Assembly: GCA_947179485.1 (NCBI GenBank)
Contig: OX359248.1
Location: 48,556,847 to 48,620,846, forward strand
Length of the DNA stretch: 64,000 nt
Source: Allacma fusca
Taxonomy: Eukaryota > Arthropoda > Collembola > Symphypleona > Sminthuridae
Direction of reading: 5' to 3'
A program made the position numbers and the translations under genes. Shown here in pieces: positions 23,479 through 33,595 of the stretch (position 1 is the first letter of the stretch; every line of letters starts with the position of its first letter). The notes beneath the pieces are model-generated. The model did not search any database. It saw only the letters and a program-made list of their open reading frames with translations, and had not been told where the DNA came from.

Positions 23479-26400
23479 GATATATGTACGTACTATGACT
23501 ACTCTCGTAGAGTTATTAGACACTTTTTGTATGGATATTATCATTAAATATTGAGTTATTAACCGTACTTTATGTCTGCCTCGTGTTATGCAATCAAAAT
23601 AATGTATATAAGTCAGTTATAAGCATCTATACGAAATTCAACTCGAAATTATATGTATTTGGCTACTGAGACAGTCCTCACATTCATAATTTTGCACAAG
23701 ACAATAAATCATTGAAATGAACTTAGGACTGCAGTGAGACTGACATTTGGTAAATAAAAGACTCTGGTTACACGTTACAGCTAGTCCTCAAAGTCTTGAT
23801 CTCGATTCAAGTATATCTTTTGCACATTGACTAATAATTGTGAGTAAGCATCACAAAATGGAACTAATTTCATGAGCACATCTCTTCAATTTCAACGCTT
23901 GTCAATCAACGGCTCCCGTAGTGTCAAATTACCTGTCATCTTTAAATTTCCAAGCTCCATTGACTCAGAGTCAGTGACAATGATTATCAGCATTGGTCAG
24001 TCCACTATACTCCGTCACTTGGGATTTCATCAGGGGATTTCATTCGGGATTGTGTCAGCTCAAAAGCTCATTTTCAAGTTCTATATAAGGATTGTCTCAA
24101 TTCTTGTGTTCAATATCAACAATTTACCAATGGTTATGTCCTTCTCCTTCCACACGCATTCGAAGGGGTGTGCGAATTTTCTCGCAAATTGAATTAGATC
24201 CATTTATACAAAATGCACCCGTGGATTGTACACACTACAATTCTCAGTAATTACTTAAGCATGGATGAGTAAACTAAAGCGTCAATTATTGTGAATTATA
24301 ACCGGCACTTGTGATATTTACAAGGCTTATTTCTTATAGCTTCCTCACGTATTAGTGCTAAGACATGATCTTTAGCAATTAAGTTTGTCCTTTGCTATTT
24401 ACTTCCAGTTGATTTGTAGTTTGTAGCATTGGAGGAGAACATAATTTATGCAGTTATGGATCAGGGATCTCCAACTTGAGGAATTACAATTGACATCATA
24501 AAATGATGTAGGGAAAGATGCTAACTGTAATATAATTATACACGTAAGTCAATGGCTAGTAAAATATATTTTATTACTTTTAATAATCAGGAGCATAAAT
24601 TGTAGGTGAATAATTCCAGTGTAATTTTCTATTCATGATTGCATTATTTAATGGTAATTTAAAATCTTAATTGTTTAAGGTCAAGATAAATAAACAAATA
24701 TAATTTAATGGAAGATTAAAATATTGCAATCAAAATCTTTCAATAATCCGAGTGACATTGTGCATGAAATTGTGGGTAGTTTTGTAGCTGCTTCCTTTAA
24801 AAATGCATAGTTGTTCTCACTTTGTATGCTTTAATGCTTTAATGTCGGGAGAAAAATTCTTGGCAGATATAAATTCTAGTTCATTTCCATTGTTACTATA
24901 GTCACACATGAATTGAACAGCTGTGTTATTATTATTCTTAGCATATAGCCAGCAGGTCTCATGGAGAGTGGTACATGGGTGACTAAATAGCGTCCTCAGA
25001 TGTTTTGTTACACTGTTTGCTAATGAGATGCAATTATCATTAGAGGCTATAGTTATTAGCGTAAACGGAATTATTGCAATTTTCATGCAACCATTAATTA
25101 TTCATCTTAAAGGTTATTGTTTACGAGCTCAGGAGGCCTCAAATGGGGCCATGTACTTACAGGGAATCAATTTTTTGTAAATATGCCAATTGCCAAAGTA
25201 CACATTTGTTCAAATCAAAATGAGTAAAGTGTATAGCTACTGCTCCTTGTACGAATTAAAAGTGAGGAGATTTATAATTTGGATGATGCATCGTAAGATG
25301 TGTCACAAAGCCCCATATGTATTTTTAAGTACAAATGTCTCTTTGAGTTCAGATAAGAAAGTTCCATGGGGAGGAAAAGTAGGAATTATTATGCAATTCA
25401 ATATAACTCTGATTGTGAATGCTACCTTTAAATTATACACTCATCTTATCTGTACTTCTTCTTGCCTGGTACAAATCCACGGCAGCTGCACCCACTGCAG
25501 TTATATGTATCTAAAGTATATTATAAAAAATTATAAACTATAAAACCTCCAATAGATAGAAATCGTGAGTGCATTCCTTTGAAATTGATGACAGACATAT
25601 GGGTAAGGTGTACTAATGTATCTATCTATCTGCAAATAATTCACGTCCGGCAGAACTGAAATGCTCATCTTCTCATAGAAGCGTTTATATTTTCAACAAA
25701 AGGAAGTGAAAACTCCTTTTGAGGACTAGAATTTCTTCTGCACGTTATTGCAGAACCAAACTATGTACATATGTATGTATATCTCGCTTCGAAGGGACAC
25801 TCCGCCAAACCCTCCTTTTTTCAGGAGGGAAAATTGTTGATTCATCTAATTATTAATCAAGAGTATGGGATTTAAGTACGTATGTACAAGCATGTAACTA
25901 ATTATTAATAGAAGTCATTCAGCTGGGTGGAGCGTGGAGAACAGACCGCATTTTTCTGGGTGTCACTAATTGAATGGAATGAGAAATTATTTTATGCTTT
26001 ACTTCTTTCATATTATGCTTATAAGCAAAAGCCAACTCCTGGATATACCATACAGTAAATTAAGTAAGGCTGTAATTGTCTATTAAAATCTTTGAGGCTC
26101 TCAAATTAGAAATGTTATGGGCATTCACTGGATCAATCATTTTGAATTGAATCAATTTAAGTAGTCATCATTTCTTTAAGTCGTAATTCAATTAAATATC
26201 AAAGTATGTACGGGGGATAGGTAGACGACACTCGCTTGTTAAAATCGTATTTTGTGTATAGGAAGTCAAGCTTATCAAACGTACGTTTCATACACAGCGT
26301 TTTCATTGGACAGTATTCGTGTAGGACAATTATAATATTCTCCTATAAATGTTTCACAAAGGTTAATTAAAATTCTGATTTGAAACAAAACTTGCGTTTT

Positions 26401-26923
26401 GACTTTGTGTATGTGAAGATTCAAGTTTTGAGTTTTTGATTCCGCACACTTGGAACTTTTGGCGTCAGGATACAGGATAAAAGGTTCCTCTGTAAATTCA
26501 ATACTTATTATGACAATTGTGTGTATAAGTAATACAGTGACGCAAAAGCTATTCAGATGCATACTATACTTGAATAATTACTAGTTCCAATAATTTCACA
26601 CACAATGAATACGAAGAAAATTGAATGAAAGTTCTAATTTATTGTTTTGATAGGTTTTTAGAGCATGTGTATAAATGTACGTCCATCAAATATATTTGCT
26701 ATATTATAGCAATTATTTCCTTGTGGCCGTATGTACATAGACTCCGAAAAAATCGTTTCAAGTCATTACTCGCACATATTGAATAGGCTATCACTTATCA
26801 GAAGTTTTAAGAGCAGCGGCAGATAACCTATTGTAAAAGCTGATTAAACGGAATCGTCAATTAGAGTGCTTTGTTAGGCGGGTAAACAAAGAATGCTCAC
26901 TCAGTGTTTTAGAACGACTTGGC

Positions 26924-26978
26924 ATTTAGTACTGTAGCCCCTAAGTGGTCGCTGCGACACTTCTAGTAAATACTAAAT
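26924..26978. other. Imperfect inverted repeat (hairpin), about 55 nt
   Basis: The outer arms ATTTAGTA and TACTAAAT pair. Near the centre AAGTGGTCGC pairs with GCGACACTT with one bulged G. The intervening arms pair only partly. It could be a small fold-back element or a structured RNA. Nothing in the surroundings decides between these. Confidence 0.35.
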
Positions 26979-27585
26979 TACGAAAATCACTTCTACAGTA
27001 ATTATTAAATTCAAATGAATAAATTATAGGCAAATTTTATATTCCAAATATTTCAAGATCATCCGTCCCTTCATTCAAGGTCAAGCCGTTAAAGTTTGGA
27101 CGTTCGTCAGACATCAAGTACATACTACATGCAGACAGACAAAATTCCATTTCACAAGCCCGAGTGCTGTAGACAGATTTTTTTCCTAACTGCATGGACA
27201 ATGCTAGATAACAGCCGCAGTCAGAATAATGGGCTAGGATTTATTTGTTACCAGAAGTGGATGTTCCTTCAAGGTTTTGATATCAAAGCTGAAAGTCATT
27301 CTACAAACAATGCGCTAATTTTGTATTATGATGTAATTATAGTGAGCACTCCCGAGGGATTGCATAAACAGATTGTACGTACAGGAGAGCTTTCAGTCCT
27401 CAAATTCTTTCGTTAGAATATCTCCAGTTCGTCAGTAGGATTCAATTAATCTTGTGTTACTATTCCATTATTACATTCTTTCTTTCTAATCCGCTGAGGA
27501 ATAATTATTTAGTTTTGAATCTTTACAAACTGATTTCCCAAAACTGTGATATCGAAATCTTCAGCTGGAGCCCACATACGAGGAC

Positions 27586-27999
27586 ATGTCAGCAGAACAA
27601 TCCTGTTTGGAGCAGAGAGCTCTGGAGACAAGGAACAAAGATCTAGTGAGACAAGCTTGGCAAGAATGCTACGGAGATCATAACATCGAGGCCGTGGAGA
27701 AGTACTTCCATCAAGATATAATTGAGCACAATCCCTTGGGAGCAGATGGTATAGAGGGACAGAGGCAGTTTGCAAGAGATTGGGGCAAAGGCAGAGAAAA
27801 GGAAACAATTGATATCCGACGGATTTCAGCTGAAGGGGATTTGGTATGGGTTCACGTCAAAATAAAAGGTCCTGACGGGAAAGATTTAGCAATAATGGAT
27901 ACTTTTCGGGTTGAGAATGGGAAAATCGTCGAGCATTGGGATGTCATCCAGCCTATTCCAGATTTGACCGAAAGCAAGAATCCCCATCCCATGTTTTAA
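27586..27999 (+). CDS. SnoaL-like / NTF2-fold protein, intronless
   Basis: A single-exon protein of 137 residues. It opens with a helical region (ALETRNKDLVRQAWQECYGD), then the SnoaL-like signature YFHQDIIEHNPLGADG with family-typical Asn-Pro, a central strand region (DLVWVHVKIKGPDGKDLAIMDTFRVENGKIVEHWDVIQPIP), and a short tail ending NPHPMF. The F/YR-x-E-x-GKI-x-EHWDVIQP motif is characteristic of the SnoaL-like polyketide-cyclase/NTF2 superfamily, widespread in bacteria and fungi. These cone-shaped α+β folds bind small hydrophobic ligands or act as hydrolases/isomerases; the substrate cannot be told here. The length fits the family (about 120-150). The absence of introns, next to a seven-exon neighbour, makes a microbial origin worth testing. 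The start is the first in-frame ATG. Confidence 0.85.
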   Translation: MSAEQSCLEQRALETRNKDLVRQAWQECYGDHNIEAVEKYFHQDIIEHNPLGADGIEGQRQFARDWGKGREKETIDIRRISAEGDLVWVHVKIKGPDGKDLAIMDTFRVENGKIVEHWDVIQPIPDLTESKNPHPMF

Positions 28000-29482
28000 T
28001 CCTCAATTAATATTGGATCTACTTCAATATTACAGACATGCAAGTATTCATATGTACCTGTATCTATAAATTATCTTCAAGCAACAATACAATTTACTCC
28101 CGCTATAAGGAACCTCAGTAGTATCTGTAGTGCATAAACTATTCATTATATTATTGCATAGAAGATTAATATTTTGTTGTTCTCGTATTACTACCGGAGA
28201 TTGGAGTATTAAGAAATATGTTATTTCAAAGAAGTTTTAATTCGTTTTTGATTAAGCCGTTCGTGTTCCGACATACTCATCTACTCTAGATTTCCTCAAA
28301 CTTCTTCCTACTAAAATGTAGTGATTTTATATCACCAATAAAGGCAACTTAAAAATTCGGTGTACTCCTCTCCGTACATTAAACCTTCAAATAAAGTTAT
28401 TATTGCTGTGTTGACTGTTGAATGTATTTACTAATATTGAAACAAGTTCCTAGATTGGAATCCCATCTCAAGGTGAGGGCAAACAACAATGCTGTTTATA
28501 TTTTTTATGTGGTCTGGCCTTCTCTGATGCATTACAAGTATAAATAGAAGCATTTAAAAATAACAATAAACTCAGTACTACTACTAAGGGAATTATCACA
28601 GGCACTGACCCCTCGCAACATCAGTGTAACCTTTAAAATTAATTCTACATGGCTGCATGAAGGAAGTTAAAAAAATACAAATACTATATTGGAGTCCTTT
28701 TTAAAACCTCATAAATTCTTTTGCGAAAAATTCAATCCAATTAATTGCAGTAACTGCACCAAATGAAAACAAAAAATTGGATACAATCTTGGAATATTAT
28801 CAGACACCATTGACGTAGGTAGTGGTAGTACTGACGAAGGGCGCAAATACCACTGACAAGTCAAATGCATAGGTCACGTACCTGCAACAGGTTTCCTTAG
28901 GGACGTACTTCCCAACGACAAATGCATGGAACTGTAGTAATAGTAATTATTGTAAGTACTTCCACACAAACTTACTTTCGATCTGAAGGCATGTCATGTT
29001 TTACGGGAGCAATTTAATCCTGACATGCTTGGATATTCCCACATTACAAAAAGCCACACAATGATTATCGTACAGAGGATTAAATCAGAGGAATATCATC
29101 ATTTAAAACGTACCAACGCGTCACGCACAATTACATTTGGGGTTTTCATCTCCTCCACAGATCATGGAGTCTGACATGCTAGTCAGGAACTTAGAGGGCA
29201 TTGTGAATATGACACATGAATGGTGGCGTGCGTGGAACCACGGAATTTCCTGCATTAAAGAGACAACAGACTTGACTTTCTTGAGAACTGGAACCTAGGC
29301 ACGTTGCATTTTTGTAAATGCTTGAATGCAACACGTGCCATTTTTAAAAACTGAAATGAATATAAAATCAAGACATTGCTCCAAATCATGCTCATAAGAG
29401 AAGGATCCCTTTCCAGGTAAAGTCGGAGAGCTCTGACTATAGTTTGATCAAATCCTCCTTTACGTTTCACCCACGGATCGCA
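28000..29482. other. Intergenic between SnoaL-like and CRAL-TRIO genes
   Basis: No coding signal seen. It contains AATAAA hexamers near 28336 and 28390 that could end the SnoaL-like transcript, and should hold the promoter of the CRAL-TRIO gene on its right side. Confidence 0.5.
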
Positions 29483-30918
29483 ATGGCAGACATTACAAAT
29501 TTTGTTTCTGTGGAGTCAGACGTTGAGCTGGTAAAGAATTTTTTTAAACCCCGAAATAATATCAGATCAAAATAATACACCAAGTCAGGATTGGCTTCTT
29601 AATGCAGAATTACTAATTCGTTTCAATCTCTTTCTAAACGCAGTTGCGGAGTAGCGTGAAGGATTTGATTCAGGCAGATGCCGAATTGGGAGAAGATCTC
29701 TGTTTATTACGCTGGCTTAAAGGCAAGTGTATACGGGAGTTGTCAATGCTCTTTAAATTTGTATTATGTCAGTTCCAATTCTAAATTACTAATTTTTTAA
29801 CTTCCAGCTTGTGACATGAATCCCAAGAAAGCAGAGCGGATGATGAGAGCTGTAAGTAATTTTATAGGAAAATGCAAGGGTTCAGTAGAATATGTTTTGC
29901 CGTATAAAATTTGGTTACTACATACATAATATTACTCTTGGCATCAACGACTTTGATTTTGATTTCAGTCAATTACCTTCAGGAGAGAAAATAATTTTGA
30001 TGTGATATCAAAATTTGAATTTAATCCAATATTCGAAAAAGGCATTCCATTTCGGTTACAAGGTTCTGCCAGGAATGGTGTCCCTGGTAAGAAAACATAT
30101 CCGGAAAAATAATAAATGCTTAATTCCCAGTCTGATGATCTGTAGGCCTAAATTTAGAAAACAAATTTTTTTCGTAGTTATTTCAATCGAGGGTGGCAAA
30201 GTGGATTTTCGGGGTTTAGTTGACACCTACGGAAAGGATCAAGTTCATAGATTTGTGATGAGCAAAATTTTCTGTTTCGAGCAAAGTGTTATTAATTGGA
30301 ATAAAGAAAATTCTAAAAGGAATAATGTCAGTGGGATCCCAATTTCCAGAGAATCCTTTCAAGGAGCAATTTACCTCGTTGATTGCAAGAATATATCCCT
30401 CCGACAAATGACGTCTTTAAAAAGTAAGTTCAAATTTTCAATAATAATAATTGAAAAGTCGTCCACTTTTACAGATCGCTAAAGCAATTATTATTGTTTG
30501 AGGAAGCAACATTTAAAAATAACATTTATAATTCTGTAGGCATTCAAGTTTCAACTCAAATCTGCAAGGATTACATAAGCTACATTCCAGTAATGACGTC
30601 TCGCATGATCTTAATTAACTGTAAGTTCCGTCCTTTTTGTATGAATATTTTTGCATTGGGAATTCTTTTATAAGATTAGGTTCTCACTTGTCGAGAGCGT
30701 AATAATTGTCACTTACACACCACAATAATAATGCAATGGATCTAGGTCCTAGATTTGGTGCACCAATAGTGAGCATGCTGAAAGCCATTTTGGAAGGTCC
30801 TAGTCTTTCTCTGGAAGTGTATGACACAAATGTTAAGAAATGGACTGAAGAGGTCCACAAAAAGATTCATCCGGATCAACTTGGTGTAGCTTTCGGTGGA
30901 ACCCGGACTGAGGATTAG
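29483..30918 (+). CDS. CRAL-TRIO (SEC14-like) lipid-binding protein, seven exons
   Basis: Proposed exons are 29483-29530, 29644-29722, 29808-29851, 29969-30086, 30178-30423, 30540-30620 and 30746-30918. They total 789 nt, exactly 262 codons plus stop, and every junction keeps frame. The N-terminal CRAL-TRIO-N helix reads EDLCLLRWLKACDMNPKKAERMMRA. The lipid-binding domain follows, with GAIYLVDCKNISLRQM, the strand YIPVMTSRMILINCPRFGAPIVSMLKAIL, and the family ending KIHPDQLGVAFGGT. These are the conserved blocks of SEC14/CRALBP-type proteins that carry phosphoinositides, tocopherol or retinoids between membranes in the cytosol. At 262 residues it lacks a C-terminal GOLD domain. The segment before the domain core (about residues 58-110) is divergent. 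Intron 2 has a GC donor (AAAG|GCAAGT); the others are GT-AG. The ligand is unknown. Confidence 0.85.
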
Positions 30919-33595
30919 AGCCATTACTGCAATATTGCATGTTTTTATAATTATTAAGAGGTAATTATAAGTAAGATGCAATAATTGATTACAATTTATT
31001 TTCCATGGATTTTATACGAACAAAAGTAAAACAGTGAGCTGGCTCATGCAAGTATTTTTTCAGTTGAATGTATTTTAATTAAATGAGACAATATGCACAA
31101 AACAATTATTGTTAAACCTGAACATTTTCGTTTATGAATAAATAAATTATGAAGACACGAATGAGAATAAAAAAGTTGTATCACTTGAATTCGAGGAATA
31201 GAGGGTAAATATTATTGTCACGTAATCATTGCATACCGATGATAAAAGCCCATCGTAATGTTTTCAGCTTTTGCGTAATCTTTTGTTTTTAATTGACCTA
31301 TGTATGTATAACCACGAAACGAGAAAGTACTGTTTAGCTTTTTAATTCAATCTTGTCAAAATAAATTAATTGAAACCATTGCAATCTATCCCTGGGAAAT
31401 TATTTATAACTTAAGCGCGCTTCCGACTAAAAGATTTAATCTCACTATATCCCAACAGTATAAACTAAAAATGATGTCACAGGTGTTCGCGCAGGTAAAC
31501 AATAATAATTTTTCAAACGTGAGGGTCGATGTAAGTAACTTTTAAAAAAGGCAAAGAAATCAGGAAAAAATTACCAGACGCGGTAATTAAACCAAACAGG
31601 GATGTAATGTGACTTAATTATTGGGTATTTTGTGTAGTAATAAAGATAAGAGTGAAAATGTTGACCTTGTATGCTATGGCAAGGAAGTCTTTGTTATTGC
31701 AAAGGAAACAAAATTATTAACATTGCATACATCTGTTTAATTATGCTAATAATATTATTATTCTGTGAATGCTTCCGAAAATTCTGCTGCTAAAGGAACT
31801 CAGAGTGGAGTTTTGCTTTCCGTGGGAACGCCTGACGCGATAGCATGGGACATAGAATTATTCTTGAGTGCTTATAATTGCTATGAGAGAAAAACACGCT
31901 GACACAAGTAATTTAGCATTTGGTTAGAAGGTATGTTATGTTATATGCATATATCGTTCAGCCTGGATTTGGATTACCCGACGATATATAATATGCAATT
32001 TATTGGAAATTTTAAAAATTGAATGTCAATTATTATTACTAAACTATTTTACACTATTATTATATTAAACTACATTTTAAGCAGTTTTTGCCTTCATCAT
32101 CGTGAGTATGAATTTGATGTGAAATACGACGAGTACCGCAGTGCTTCAATTAAAATGGTTTTACTTTGAATCAATGCAAGTGATTAATTATGTTTATCTC
32201 AAGGTTTTACAAATATATAAACAAATAATTCATTTTGTAATAGTGTCTCCAATGATCCTACTAAAACATAACTGCATCGAGTAACGCGTTGAGTAAGCAA
32301 GCCTTATCTGACAAACAGTTTAGTATTGGTCATAATTTCTGCACAATCTTGACATGCAACTCAAATACTTTGGTGTATTAAATGCAACTACAATTGCCGC
32401 TTGCAATGAATTTATGACGCAGGACTTGGGAACTTTAATTTTGTTATTACTCTGTTTAATCAGTGGTTAATATTTCCTGCGAAATGGAACTTATCTTTTC
32501 ATTAATCTCTAGCGGCAACTACAGATATACTCAAATAGATACTTTCATCTCTTACACAAATATGCGTGCTGTCCCTGTAGGACTAAGTCTCGTGAGCCAT
32601 TTTTCGATAAAAACTGTAAATGGTTTTCCCAAATTAAATCCCTGTCATCCTGTCCAGAAAAGTAGTGGGTATTATTCCCTTTATGAAGTATTTTTCCCTT
32701 CATACTCATTGAATTTTACTGAAATGACTCACAACTCCTACCCATCCGATACAATTGGGTATTGACTCATGTCAGGAGATGAACCCGAAATTGCTCATGA
32801 TAACATTATCTTACGTTGTTTAGAAGCAATTGCGTCTATGTATTTCTTTCGACAACACTGAAATATTGAATCACATGTAATTTTACTTACACATTTCTAC
32901 ATATCTTATGGTAAAGATCAAATGTTAAATATTAATTTGTCGGATGACAGTTTAAATCCGCTGTGGTCATGATTAAATATGTGATAGTTGCTTCTAATGA
33001 ATACATTACAGATCTTAGACACCTGAAGAGGTTTGTAAATATGAACTTAATTTTACTAGCCATAAAAATCATATGCATCTAACTGGACTGATTAACGCAG
33101 TGAAGTAAGAAGTAATAATTATAAGTCGGCTGAACAAAAAATTTACAAACCAAGGATTCTTTTCAAGGTGTTATTCTTTGGAAAAATATTTATATATATG
33201 TACATATAAAATAAGGAACCTGAGCCCTCAATGATTGTAGGTTCAGTTCCTTTATTAATACAACCAGCCCATTGATTGAATTCCCATTCAGTTTATGCAC
33301 TTGGAGACATAGGTCAAAGTCAAACAAATGGAATCGCTAATTCATTGTAAATTACGTCTGTGATATTGTGAAAGCCGTTATCTCTTTGTAACTCGCTAAT
33401 CACAGCGTAAGTTACCACTCCTTGCGCTTGAGTCTCTTCAGTAGTAAAAGTGTCATTTTGTATAATTTTTTAATATTTTAGATTCATGGTTAATCATAGC
33501 TTTAAGTATCTGTACATTCAAATTTACTTCTGTTTATCAATACCAATATTTACAGTTCCTACAAAGACATCAAATAAAACAAAACTGCAATCACA
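30919..33595. other. Intergenic, no gene recognised
   Basis: AT-rich; the longest open frame is about 100 codons (32463-32765) with no recognisable feature. The left edge should contain the CRAL-TRIO 3' end, the right edge the 3' end of the minus-strand EB gene. Confidence 0.45.

Larger units (their letters stand above)
17044..27585. other. 10.5-kb intergenic region, no gene recognised
   Basis: AT-rich, with many short TACATA/TGTATG runs (for example around 20785-20820), a (TA)9 tract, a short degenerate tandem repeat near 22.1 kb and a long imperfect hairpin at 26.9 kb. Open frames reach at most about 117 codons (25190-25543) and lack domain features, signal peptides with sensible downstream sequence, or splice-linked continuation. 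Regulatory DNA for the cuticle-type gene may lie in the left part. Confidence 0.45.

Noticed and set aside
25190-25543. 117-codon frame
   Set aside because: No start context, no domain, composition as in neighbouring noncoding DNA.
27096-27416. 106-codon frame upstream of the SnoaL-like gene
   Set aside because: Not in splice-compatible register with the gene and no domain seen.
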